Below, one piece after another: positions 39,001 through 49,600 of a DNA stretch of 64,000 bases. How positions within the stretch are numbered: the first letter of the stretch is position 1; every line of letters starts with the position of its first letter. The notes under the pieces are model-generated. The model worked only from the letters and a program-made list of their open reading frames with translations, was not told where the DNA came from and searched no databases. Origin of the DNA: Lepas anatifera (Eukaryota; Arthropoda; Thecostraca; Lepadidae); the NCBI GenBank assembly GCA_034440635.1, contig JAOTON010001946.1, forward strand, positions 526,001 through 590,000. Direction: 5' to 3'. Both the position numbers and the translations under genes were made by a program.

Positions 39001-39883
39001 TAGAAACCTTAGCGGCCGTGATAACCATGTCGTTGAACTTACTAACTGCCTGGGTTGCCGAGGCCCCCTCTGTGGGGAGGTCCACCGGACCGCATGCACC
39101 CTCAAAGCCAGCCCAGTCCGCGCAACGCATGTTCCAGCGGATCGGTAGGCTTGTTGGGGCACGTGGCCGGACTGGTTTAAGAACGATAGGATAGTGATCG
39201 CTGCCGAAAGTATCATCGAGAGTATTCCATTGGAACTGGCTGAGGAGGGAAGGGGAACAGACAGAAAGGTCTATGGCCGAGCACGAGCCAGATGGAAAGG
39301 TTATATGAGTGGGGCGACCAGTGTTTAGGATACAAAGGGAATTTAGGTGAAGAAAACGCTCTACAGTTCGGCCCCGAGGGCCCGAGCGACCGGCGGGTTC
39401 ACCCCAAGCAGGGCTATGAGCATTAAAATCACCCATTAGTATAAATGGGGCTGGAAGCTGATCTACTATGTTGTTTACGTCATTGATGTTTAGATTGCAG
39501 CCCGGTGGAAGGTAAATTGAGCAAATTGTCAATTTCAAAAATCCAAAGTCCACTCGGGCAGCTACTGCCTGCAGCCCTGTGATTAAGGCTATACGGTGAC
39601 ATGGTGTGGAATGGTGCACCGCAACCATAACACCACCGTACGCGATTGTAGAACTAAAAATGTCTTTTCTAAATGTTTGATAATTTCTTATGTCAACGGC
39701 AGCCACAGGAGGCAGCTTCGTCTCCTGGAGGCATATAACTGAGGGGTTATACTCCGATAAAATGTGTTGTAGGTATGAAAAGTTAGCTCGGAGACCTCGG
39801 CAGTTCCATTGTATGATTGATGTCATAAAGATTAAAAGAAACGGGCTTGTTAAATAGTACATAAGTCGGCCTAACCCTTCCAA
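36086..39883 (-). CDS. LINE ORF2: endonuclease, reverse transcriptase, RNase H
   Basis: An open frame of 1,265 codons. Residues ~22-235 are an APE-type endonuclease (IIQWNCRGL, QETKL, MGDFNAHS near 153, SDHYP near 229). Residues ~480-780 are the reverse transcriptase (FRPISLTSCVGKLFERM, QCGFRQTRSTIDHLL, YDIKHAYDSAW near 604, FVDD near 689). FVDD stands where FADD is usual. RNase H follows (YTDGSRSGNGTG near 986, SDSLSSLQAL near 1,048, WVPSHVGIPGNERAD near 1,093), then a C-terminal Cys/His motif (CQRCGDRLTTRHVLIEC). The ATG at 39,826, giving MTSIIQWNCRGL, is the likely start, because the 19 residues before it are not family-like. The enzyme nicks and reverse-transcribes at the target site. No stop or frameshift is seen. 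Confidence 0.95.
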   Translation of the reverse strand: MEGLGRLMYYLTSPFLLIFMTSIIQWNCRGLRANFSYLQHILSEYNPSVICLQETKLPPVAAVDIRNYQTFRKDIFSSTIAYGGVMVAVHHSTPCHRIALITGLQAVAARVDFGFLKLTICSIYLPPGCNLNINDVNNIVDQLPAPFILMGDFNAHSPAWGEPAGRSGPRGRTVERFLHLNSLCILNTGRPTHITFPSGSCSAIDLSVCSPSLLSQFQWNTLDDTFGSDHYPIVLKPVRPRAPTSLPIRWNMRCADWAGFEGACGPVDLPTEGASATQAVSKFNDMVITAAKVSIPMTSKRLRHIPVPWWNLECKNAILKRKRALRIFKKHVTNSNLILFKQARALARRVVLNSKRRWWISYVTIVNRFTPTTQVWNRIQSIQGKRRSTPAPVLVENNARITDPVTVANRMASAFNTRCSTANQNVEFQRFRRREEAKAVHFGTNNTDSYNTPFTMPELKNALNKCKSVSPGPDLITNSMLHHLPDRSLVCLLDIFNMMWINCDFPEQWREAIVIPLLKPGKDGNTPDDFRPISLTSCVGKLFERMVNTRLIWFLENNDLLTNIQCGFRQTRSTIDHLLTLDASVREGFARKRHTVAIFYDIKHAYDSAWRHGILQKLSGLGIRGRMGWFLSNFLKDRRFRFRIGDILSAQHAQENGTAQGSVLSVTLFAVAINDVSDGLPSNVKCALFVDDLAMWTTSSSTAAAQRQLQIGIDKLQRWSDKNGLQFSTEKTKCLHFCRKRNGCDDPHLTLYGQRINVVEEARFLGVLFDRRLTYIAHFKKLRESCFKVLNIFKVLTRMRFGADRKTLLMLYRSLVRSKIEYGSIVYESATESAKRMLDAIHHHGIRIITGAFRTSPICSLLVDANEMPLALRRRLSSMKYALKIKQFPNHPAYPKLFSEVPQRRAGAIPASARLPGLRVCEWLNEAGIDLGQIETYHVPSVEPWVLPEVKIDTTLLAITKDLPPQAVQQVFRDHLHSTYPEHSVLYTDGSRSGNGTGCAFVTENVERPFTLPGSASVFTAELYALFRCMDYILRSRTRRHVIFSDSLSSLQALSAFETHPTSSYVLELIRLRLYRAHCHGKSVTIAWVPSHVGIPGNERADRCAKAASQGVVPTGLGVPFSDFYQNIGDHVNQIWQRTWDEDPKGSKLRALKPKVGIWQSAGAGCRRDEVILTRLRIGHTHATHSYHLGGDGPPTCQRCGDRLTTRHVLIECRDYEIERARYLPGAPTMEALCGESRSVDICDIVLFLNSVNFNVIYSPGGHTV

Positions 39884-40370
39884 GGGGGACCGCAGCCCCC
39901 GTATGAGCCCCTAGATGGTGCCGGGGAGGGGCCGCCGAGCCGGTTACGGACCGGACCACGACCTCGTCCGGTATCCAGCGAGTTTCCGCGTGCCCTCGAG
40001 GTTTGCGGTTGGCTGGGGGGCTCTCAGCCGGACGCTTAACCGGGGACCTTCCCCGGGAACAAGCTTCAAAATTCTTGCGGACTGCTGCCACAGTGGACGA
40101 CTGAGTCTGGGAGAGAGGTTGTGTGGGCGCTAGGTCTGTGTCGGACGTGGACGGGGGCAGCGGCGCTGAGCCAGTGCCTCCGGCAGGTGGTTTGATGGGC
40201 GACAGTGGGCGGCGCCTCCCCGTGGGAGAGGGTTTGCCTCTTCGTCCCACCACTGTCCAGCCCTCCAAGTCTGGCGGGGATTCGCCGCTGGGAGACTGGC
40301 CAGCAGCCGTCGTCGGCTGGTGTTCAAGGGCAGGGTCAGATCCCCGCCCCCGCCCCCAGCGGGAGCTGGA
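39783..40370 (-). pseudogene. LINE ORF1, displaced C-terminal part
   Basis: In a second frame, the sequence SDPALEHQPTTAAGQSPSGE continues into DLEGWTVVGRRGKPSPTGRR, a basic tail of the sort found at the end of ORF1 in this LINE type. The join to the zinc-knuckle frame would need an indel in the G/C-run region between about 40,340 and 40,430. The frame stays open to 39,783 and overlaps the start of ORF2, but the true ORF1 stop is uncertain. Confidence 0.6.
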
Positions 40371-41370
40371 GGTGGAGAAATAAAAGCGGGAGTGTTGTTC
40401 CGCTCCCAGTCCCCGTCCCGTAGGGAGGGGGTTTTGGAGGAGGTGCCGCCGTCGGCTCAGGTGCCGGGGCGACGGGCTGGCCAGAGATGACCAGCCCCAT
40501 CTTACCTGCCAGGCGGACGAAGTCCGCCATGGTCAGGGATCGGATGACCTCCTCCGGGGTCATCCGTGATGGTGGTGGGGGTCCCACCGAAGCTGCATCA
40601 GAGTACTTTTTCCGCGGGTGGCGGGCCTCGTAGGCTTCACGGGCTTCTCGGAAGTTCAGGCGACCTTTAACCTTAATTGCCATGATCTCTTTTTCCTTTT
40701 GAAGTGAAGGGCAGTCGCGGTCAGTGGCAGAGTGAGAGAGCTGACCCTCGCCGCAGTTAACACAGTATTTATTGGCTGAGCAGTCATCGGCAACGTGATC
40801 GCTGGATCCACATCTGGCACATACGCGCTTGCCCCTACATGTGGTGGTGGTGTGGCCGTAGCGCTGGCATCTAAAGCATCTCATGGGTGACGGGATGAAC
40901 AAACGGACGCCAATTCGGAGGTATCCTACATATATGTGGTCGGGAATGTCGGGCTTGTCAAATGTCAGAACAATTGTATCGCTTTCCTCTATCTCAGAAC
41001 CTTTCCTTGTCTTCATGCGTCGCGCATCAACAACATCAAAATCAGCAAGGCCATCGACAATCTCATCATCACACACGCCTCTCAGCTCTGGACACCGGAT
41101 AACACCTTTCGAGAAGTTCTTTGTTTTGTGTGGTTCGCAAGTGACCTTGAATGAGACTGATGTTTTCTTGCCGTTTACTCGCTTAGAGAATGATATTTGC
41201 GTCGTGTGTAGTGCCCGTTCTGCCTCCTTTGGGTCCGCAAACTCCAGCTCCAACGCACCATCCCTCAGACTATCGCAGCGTACAATATTTCCAAGACGGT
41301 CACATGCTTCCTTTTTCTGGAACGGGGATAGTGCGCCGAGACTGGATTCCAGTCCCTTCATGACCAGCAC
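40336..41370 (-). pseudogene. LINE ORF1, zinc-knuckle RNA-binding protein, frame broken
   Basis: The 344-codon open part holds an RRM/PRE-like region (VLVMKGLESSLGALSPFQKK onward) and three cysteine knuckles: CFRCQRYGHTTTTC, CARCGSSDHVADDC and CVNCGEGQLSHSATDRDC. ORF1 proteins of this kind bind the element's RNA. The probable original start, MDTSNLENPLPSHPR near 41,504, is in another frame that stops at about 41,358. This implies an indel near 41,385. At the other end, the frame runs out at 40,336 after a proline-rich stretch, while the expected continuation is in another frame. Confidence 0.85.
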
Positions 41371-41576
41371 GCGTGGATTCGTCGGGTGAAGAGCTTTCGG
41401 TGCAGTACCTCCTCCTGGTGGAGGTCGGAGAGGTCCGGCTCTGGACTGATCTGGTACAGACGAGGATGTGAGGGGAGGGGGTTTTCGAGGTTAGAGGTAT
41501 CCATGGAAGTATTGTTTGAATTCAGCCAGCCACGTGCGCCCCCTTCCGACGAGGGTGCTACTAGGCGAGACGACAC

Positions 41577-42634
41577 ACGGGCTGGCTATACGGGGGAGAC
41601 GCCGCCGTTACAGAGGGGGAGAGAGACTCACCAAACCCCCCTGCCCCGACGACGGTCCCCCCTTGCACCTAGCCTGGACGACCCCGGGCGGGGCGCGGAC
41701 ACCCCTCCCTCTCCGGGTGAAGTCGGGACCTCACCCAAGGAGGGAGGGGCAGCCGAGCCCCACCAAAAGCCGACAGACTTTTACAATGCTGCTACTCTTG
41801 TCGATGCCTTCAAGAGTTCCCCGCCCTTGCGGAAATCCACACCAAAGTAGAGTGTTGCTAGAGGCACACGAACCATAACAGCGCCTACCTCAGCTCAGCT
41901 ACCAGGACTCCTTCATCCCGGGGTACGGGTCGGTGCGCAGCTCACCTTAAAAAGACAGGCGCCCCCACACGGCCTCATCGGAGCAGGCGACTACCACCTG
42001 CTCGTCACAACTGATTCCCGGCTGGTCCGAGAGAAGCGAGCCCCCGGCTCGCAGGGCCGGCGATTAGAGGGATCCAATCGTCAGCCACACGAGCCGGAGG
42101 CCCACATACACCCAGACCATCCAGGAATCATAGGCACGTGCGGGGACGCCCATGACACTGGGAAAAAGTGGGTAACTGGGAAGTTATGGGTTGGAAAAGG
42201 AAGAGGGTCGGTCTGCGCTGTCCAGCCCAGACACGCGCCGCACGCGACCGAGGTGCCCACACTCAAGACGAGCAAGAGTGCACACACCCCCGCCACCCGC
42301 GGAGACACGCCGGGCCAGACAACGCAGACAGTGGGCAGGAGGGGTGTTTAGGAGTGGACAGAAAGGATATGGGTGGAAAAGCATGGAGAGACAAGGAAAT
42401 AAGGAAAGAAGAGGAAAAGGAACAAGGGGTTGGTGGGATTTGAATTTAGGAAGGCCAAGAAAGGATGAGGATGGCAGTTTCGATTTAGCCTCTCGCCCGA
42501 AGGCGGGAGGCGAAACCCATCCTGCCAACTGGGGTCGCGGGTGTCGTCACATCCCGTACCCAATTATCCATGTGCCGGACCAGTCAGCAGGTGCCAACAA
42601 GTCCAGCAGATGAAAATCGGTCCCCTGCGGGGTC
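41577..42634 (-). other. LINE 5' untranslated region
   Basis: About 1 kb between the probable ORF1 start and the 5' target duplication. It is GC-rich on its left part and contains no convincing ORF. I-type LINEs carry internal promoters here; no promoter element was identified. Confidence 0.6.
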
Positions 42635-42646
42635 ACAATTGCACCG
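42635..42646. repeat. LINE target-site duplication, 5' side
   Basis: Exact second copy of ACAATTGCACCG, marking the 5' end of the LINE and showing it is not 5'-truncated. Confidence 0.9.
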
Positions 42647-43580
42647 AGGTGCCACCTTCCCTTTTAAGGGAAAGTGGTAAAGCATAGGGAGATTTAACAT
42701 TCGAGGGTTTTTCGTATCTTAACGATCTCACTAAAAGTAATAAATGGATTTTATTGTTGCCACACATACGAAAATTTGTGTATTTTACCTCGTGCTCCTC
42801 GACAACCGGTCCTCGGCTGCGGCGAGGATCGGTTTTAAATTCCTACCCACGCAGGACCGCGGGAGAGAGCACCAATCAACGTCCCACTCCGCGGTAGATG
42901 TCTTTTTCCGGCGGGCTAAAATACACGTCTTGAACATATGTGATCCGGGCCCTCGAGTCAGTGGTATCGCCACAGGGATTCTACGGGGGAGGAGGGGAGG
43001 GGACTCAAGTTGGCGATGACCGGAAGTGGGGATGGGAGTGGATTAGGAGACAAAACTTGAATTTGATAATTGTCTTGAAGAGCACAATCATGACAGTTAA
43101 AATACTTAAATGTTAAAGCATTTGCGCAGGTCCACACTGGTAAGAGGAAGGAAAGACAGAACAATGATTTAGTCCAACAATTTAGGGGATGCCACCCTTG
43201 TTCACGAGTTGGGGGATGCATCCCCCTCGGTTTCGACGCCCATCTTTTGAGCGAAGGGGCCGAAACAGCATCTTGCAGAGTGCAGAGTACGTGACGGAGA
43301 ACGAATCGGTCCAAATAAAATATCACGGAAATCATCCTTGTATACAATCATTAACATGTATTTCAATACAGTGTCATCATGTAGAAGGTGTTCCGACAAT
43401 TGGCTGACGGCTGACAAGTTGTGTCTAGTTCAGCGACAGGCTAGCAACGTCAGCACCTACAGCAACGTCACACCGGGCAGTCGCAGCACAGGCGCGCACC
43501 TAACACTGCACCGACCACCCGCGCCGCTACGGGGAGAGCGCAGCACTTCCAGAGCAGGCCACGCCTGTCTGTCGCATTGA
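42647..43580 (-). other. Probable 3' UTR and downstream flank of SFSWAP
   Basis: No protein-like ORF. A minus-strand AATAAA lies near 42,750, so a ~0.8-kb 3' UTR is possible. The LINE begins just beyond. Confidence 0.4.
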
Positions 43581-43634
43581 TCACTTGCTCAGTAGGGATC
43601 CCTTCATCATCTCAGCAACCTTGGCTTTCAGTCC
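43581..43634 (-). CDS. SFSWAP: SFSWAP terminal coding exon (17 residues and stop)
   Basis: After a long pyrimidine-rich acceptor (GGTGTTCTTGTTGCAG) the phase-0 reading is GLKAKVAEMMKGSLLSK followed by TGA. This resembles the conserved C-terminus of SFSWAP proteins (DLMAKVRAML and a short tail), so the last helix of the family is retained. It is 4.7 kb from exon 12. The 3' UTR would run leftward; an AATAAA on the minus strand near 42,750 is a possible poly(A) signal, not tested. The exon was found by eye and is short, but position, phase and similarity agree. Confidence 0.78.
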   Translation of the reverse strand, partial: GLKAKVAEMMKGSLLSK

Positions 43635-46600
43635 CTGCAACAAGAACACCAGTAAAAGAGTTGCAAATGACGACTCGCAGTTATTGCTATCAATTGAATC
43701 CAATTCTGCACATGACGTGCAGGCGTCCGGTCCAGTCTACGACGCGCCGCCAGCATCCCAGTTTACAACTATATACACTTGTAGCTGCTTGCCACTTACA
43801 TAGCCGGTATCAATTACATTGTGACCGATAAGTTATGAACTTTAACTATTTCAGAGACAACACTGGGAACAAACGTTACAGGACATGAGCTCACTTTCGC
43901 GCTGAGTGCCATTCTTGCTATCGGTCATTCATGGATAACAATCCTCGCTAGCTGAGAAGTACAGTCTGATTGGTAGATTTAAGACCTGTTGACACCGTTT
44001 CCACGAGCAATTTCCGCTCGTACCCGGCACCCACGGTCACCTCACCGAGAAATCACTATCAACAATCCGTAACCACGCGCTTAATATTAATCATGTGAAA
44101 TACGAAGAAACAATTGTCTTATCAAATTTGAAAATAGTCCATCAACTTTTTGCTACCTAAAACTAAAACCGGTGCTAATGAAAATTTACTTCGTAACCAG
44201 CATGCGCATAATACCATTTCCGAATCTCACACACAATTCAGGAAGGGGTATCGATGCGAATCGATGTACGGAAAATCGATGCGAGTCAAGCGATTTATGC
44301 ACCATGTACTTAGATAGCCACCGCATGCGAAAACGCTGAGAAAATGAGCCTTTACGGCTCAGTCGTTTACACAAACACAAAATATCCACCACGACAGGTT
44401 CAGAATAATTCGACGAGCTTTACGTGCACAACTTCACGGGGTACCGATTTGGATTATTATGGACCAAAAACTAGTCAGTTCACACCGGACAATTGTGTGC
44501 GTCTTCTTCCTATTGTTATTGGATTTGAAACCTTATTTGATAATTTTTCCCGTTCATCAATACATCCAGTTAAAAAACGTTATTTAAGGCGAAAATGGAG
44601 TCGGTGCGGGCCATCACTAGATAAATATCTCACTATAACAGCCCGGGTCAAATACCAACCCATCAGTACGGTACCGGGTGTTCATGGAAAACTATTATTA
44701 TATTCCATGTGAGTTGGGTTTTCAGGGTGCAGCAAATACGGATCACCAGTGTTCCCTTTGATCCCGACTGGGTGGTCTAATAAAAGAGCGAGCTAATAAC
44801 TCAGACATCACACCACCCGCCGCAAGCTTTTCGACTGCCAGTGAAATCATGTCGGGAAACCAGCCAGAAAATTGAGAATGTAACAGATGGCAAATCTGAA
44901 ATTCAGCGCGCCAAGGAAATTAGTTTGAACGGCTCCGTGAACACGATGCCAAAATTAGCCAGGCGATGAGATAAAGAGGAAGCATTAAGGAATTTAAGTT
45001 ACGACGGTGTGACACTGCGTAGGCGGAGCCATTACTAAGCCTGTGCATGTTTAGCGGTCATTTCATCGGACACCACAACCTGAAGCTTAGAGGTCATGTG
45101 CTCAGACTTGTTGAGTCGCGACTCAGAGTCGGAGTCGACTCTGAGTCGACTCAAAATTTCCTTGAGTCAGAGTTGAGTCGACTCACTTCCAGATTTGGGT
45201 TGAGTCTGAGTCAACTCAATTGCTCGACCAGTTGAGTCGAGTCAAAATCAGAGTCAGCCTATAAGCTGTGAGTCAGGAGTTGAGTCGACTCAGCACTCTT
45301 TTCCTTAACATATGTGATCACATGGCTGACATTTTGGAAATGTTTGAAAATAATTTTGAAGGATTTCATATTGAAATTTGCTAATAATAGGGAATTTATT
45401 GTTATTCATATCAACACTACACCCATCCCGGGATCAGTCATTAGAAAATATGAGTTGTGTAAAACACTCAGTCTCAAAAGCACACACACTTCCTAGTATT
45501 TTCCATTTAATATTAGCAATAGCATGCAAAATCATACAGACAAATGCAATTTGGCACACATTTAGACCTTTCGACTTTGAGGGTGCACACAATAAAAAGT
45601 CCTAAGCTAACAATCATCCAATAATTTACTCTTAAGAAGTCACATCTTTATTTTCTATTTTCTTTCTTTGGTTAACTGAAAACACTAAAAAAACTAAGTA
45701 ATATAAGCGCCCGATAGAGGGTACCAAATATCTTGTTTTGCAAATAAGCCTTGAAATGGGTTGAAACGGAAACTAAAGGCTTCAATTAGCTGCTTTTTAA
45801 AAGTACTTTCTTGATTTGTCATGGTTTGAGGACATCCCCTGGTAGATAATATAAACACCGACGACACAACACTGTACCTACTGTGCTCTGTATACGGAAA
45901 GTAAAACTCGGTCCTATCTCTGGCATTCCCTACACATCAAGTCTCTCACAAACCACCACACTTTAAATTTTGCTGATTATCATTTACCTATTTAGCGCCC
46001 ACTGCCTGCACACAACATAGGACTGCACCCCTGCCCCCACGCGCGCCACTTCTCACAAAACCACCGTTGTGCGCCCCAATATATTAGCTCTGCTTTGTAG
46101 CCTGAGGGCAGGGTATGCAGATTTTCTCAAGTTGTTTTAGTCACGTGACTTTTGAACTGCTATTTATCGTTATTCAACTGCCCTGATCGTCACCTTTTGT
46201 GTTATCGGAGGTTACGTACGCGTAATGTCTTCAGTGCGCCATCTGTAGTATTTACCACAGCTTTATCGGGAGGACAACGCGAGCGTCCTTTGTTTTGTTT
46301 TTGATTGAGGTGATGGTGCACGGGTTTGGTTCGACGCGGCTTAGTATGCATTTCTAAGCTTAATTTATCACAGGATTGTTCAGAACGCACTGGGGCAGGA
46401 ATTGTCACACAAAATTTTAAATTTTAAAATATTGAGTCATGTTTGTTGTGTTTGAAACCTCGCTTACTGCCTCAATTATGACTTTACTCATGAAGGATAT
46501 ACCTTCATAATGAAAAGCCTTCAGGCCCTTCATCTCGCTCATATCTTCCCATGTAGTACCTATCTTCATTCCTATGCAGACATAATTTATGTCATGGAAT

Positions 46601-49600
46601 AATGCATTGTAATTGAAGTTTTATTGAAATAAATGTGTAGTTATTAAATAGTTAATACCACGAATAAATGTATTTGAATTTGAGTACTTTGAACGAAATG
46701 TGCATTTTTGTGTACATACTTGGCCACCATTCTGAATCGGAGTCGACTCCGACTCAATGTTGATTTGAGTCAGAGTTGAGTCGACTCACTTCTGAATTTC
46801 AGGTGAGTCGAGTCGGCCCACCATTTTCAACACAGCGAGTCGAGTCAGAATCAGAGTCAGCCTTTAAGCTGTGAGTCCGAGTTGAGTCGACTCAAACATT
46901 TTTTGAGTCATCAGCAAGTCTGCATGTGCTACCTTCATACTGCGAATTGAGCTGAAATGACTGTGTGCAGCATGCCAGGGAGTCCCCTGAGTGATATTAC
47001 ATTCGGCCGAAGCTTACAGTTTGCGGCGAAACAAACAGTTCCAGAGAGTGGCTCGGCGGCTCTTGTGCCCCGCTCCGCGTGTAGTGGGGCCCAGCAGCCG
47101 AGGACACCCAAAGGAGGCGGGGAATCCCCGAACAGTGGCTGGTTTCGGCATACTTTTCACAAACATTAAGTTTAGAGTCAATCAAACTATGAAACTATCA
47201 GAGTTTCTGAGATTACCTGCCAGACAGCAAGACAGAAGAAAAACGTCAGCTCAACACTCGCATTGACGGGGGCGGGTACCCGCCCCTCACGTTTTTCGGA
47301 GAAAGCAGAAAAACGGCGGCGCGTAGCGCCGCCGTACTTGGCATACCTTTTCCCTCATCATTTTTACAACTTCTGTGAAAATGTTAATGTTGGGTCATCT
47401 CAGGTCAGGTCACCAGTACAGGTCAAGTGACCTGACCTAAAAAAAGTTTAAGATAGCATAAGTCGGTGCAGGGTGAACTTATCCGATTGAAACTCATATC
47501 ACATAATGGCCCCACCGAGTTCTCTAAAACGTGTTCCGGTATTTTTTATATCGATGACCTAAGGTCAGGTACGAGGCATGACCTCTCCATTGGAAATACA
47601 TGGGAAAATGGTTTTTACTAAATAACTCAGTAACGGATGGCGATAGAACGTTTATTTTAGCTACATTAGACTCGCCTTGTCTTTGCAGTTCTAATAATAT
47701 GCATTTTATATAATTTGGCCCTGACCTGACCTCAGGTCAGGTCAAATCCTTGATTTGACCTAGCAATGTCAAATTATATATCATTCGATTTGGCTTGCTG
47801 CGAGGATTCATATAGTTTAAATCGTCTTGCTCTATCTTCACTTGTTCAGATGTAATGGCCGAAAAACTTAATTTACATGTTATCCCTATGACGGCATGTT
47901 TTGACCTCTCGTGACCTTAAATGTGACCTCGCAAAAAAATGGTTGAAATGTTTTCGATGGAGAAGTGGATGGGCTACCCAACGCCGTTTACTGTTTTTCG
48001 CTACCTACTGTGGTTCTCGAGATCTTAGGGGGCGGGGGCGGGTACCCCCGTCAAAGCGAAGGTGGCTCAGACTCCCGTCAATGCGCGTGTAAGTCCGATC
48101 AAAGTGTGACATTCTCTTATACCAATATTGTTCGCAACAACGAAACACTGGCACGGGTTCCAGCGCAAAGCAAGGCTTTAGCTCATCCCATGTCATATTT
48201 TCTTTTTGGAAGGAAAATATAGCAGTCGCCAAATCATTTTTCGTACGAACACCGCCTAGTTTATGGCAGCGTGCAAGCAGGCATGGCGGTAACATTGTCA
48301 ACATCGCTACTTCAGCCCGCTCCTTTAGGACGCTGGCGCCAGGTCTCACCTCAGCCATCTGCTGCACCAGCGTGCTGCTGGGACGGTCCAGCGTCGGCTG
48401 CGACTGCGCCGTCTCCGTTGACGCCGCGCCGTTCGCCCTCGCCCCCGCCGCCCCGGCGGGCCTCCGCACCAGCTTGCGCTTGAGGCGCGCTATGGCCGCG
48501 TCCTGCTCAGTACGCTCCAAGTCCGAGTCGGACCGGCGCCGCCGGGACCGCGAGGAGGCCGAGGAGTCGGAGTCGTCTGAGCCGGCGCCGCGCTGCTCCT
48601 GGTCGACGGCGCCGGCAGGAGACCGCGAGGCGCCAGTGTCGGGCCGCGAGTGGGAGTCACCACCACCGGGCTCCTGCGGCAGGGCCGACCCGGACCTGGC
48701 CGACGCCGGGGCTGAGTCATGGCACACGGCAGTACATACCAGTACAGACCAGGCAGGGCAATGACAGCATAGACCAAGCAGACCTGAGTCAGGGCACAAG
48801 GCAGCACAGACCAAACAGGGCACACAGCAGTACAGACCAAACAGGGCACACAGCAGTACAGGCCGGACAGGGCTGAGTCAGGGCACACGACAGCACAGAC
48901 CAAGCAGACCTGAGTCAGGGCACACGGCAGTACAGGCCAGACATGACTGAGTCAGGGCACACAGCAGCACAGACTAGACAGAGCTGAGTCAGGGCACACG
49001 GCAGCACAGACTAGACAGAGCTGAGTCAGGGCACACGGCAGCACAGACTAGACAGAGCTGAGTCAGGGCACACGGCAGCACAGACTAGACAGAGCTGAGT
49101 TAGGGCACTCTGCAGTACAGACCAGACAGGGCTAAATCAGGGCACACGGCAGTACAGGCCAAACAGGGCACACAGGCCAAACAGGACTGAGTCACGACAC
49201 ACGGCACCACAGGCCGGACAGGGCTGAGTCAGGACACACGACAGCACAGACCAGACAGAGCTAAGCCAGGGCACACACGCCACTGATGTGGAAGTACCAG
49301 GTCAGAGTCAACAGCACTGCTACCATCGCACATCTGAGTCAGAGCAAACAGCACTGCTGACGACGCAGGTCCGAGCCAAAGCAAACAGCACCACTGCGGA
49401 TGTGGCAGAGTCGAGTCGGGGCAAACGGCAACACAGATCCGACAGAGTCGAACCGGGGTAAACGGCAAGACAGGTGTGACAAAGCTGAACCAGCGCAAAC
49501 AGCGTGCCCCGTTCCAGCACCGCCCACCTGGAGGAGGGCCTGGAGCCAGAGTCGGAGCGGGAGCGGGAGCGGGACCAGGCGCGCTCCTCGGCAGCGTCCA

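Larger units (their letters stand above)
35773..42634 (-). mobile_element. Full-length non-LTR retrotransposon (LINE, I-group-like)
   Basis: The element is about 6.9 kb on the minus strand: a GC-rich 5' region (about 41,577-42,634), ORF1 with zinc knuckles, ORF2 with endonuclease, reverse transcriptase and RNase H, a ~300-bp 3' UTR, and a short GAT-repeat 3' tail. It is flanked by a perfect 12-bp direct repeat, ACAATTGCACCG. A CCHC-bearing ORF1, an RNase H domain in ORF2 and a simple-repeat tail instead of poly(A) fit the I/Nimb side of the LINE tree. Clade assignment needs a phylogeny. It sits downstream of the SFSWAP terminal exon. Confidence 0.92.

Noticed and set aside
37588..39216. Several 70-190 codon ORFs on both strands inside the LINE
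   Set aside because: Shadows of ORF2 in other frames, without motifs.
48005..48349. Continuation of the SFSWAP exon 12 frame for ~115 codons (…MTWDELKPCFALEP…)
   Set aside because: It passes a strong GTGAGA donor and enters F3 copy 2, and a family-like terminal exon exists at 43,581.
48490..49320. Cys/Leu-rich minus-strand ORFs (CPDSALSGLYCC type)
   Set aside because: They are translations of the 37-bp minisatellite.
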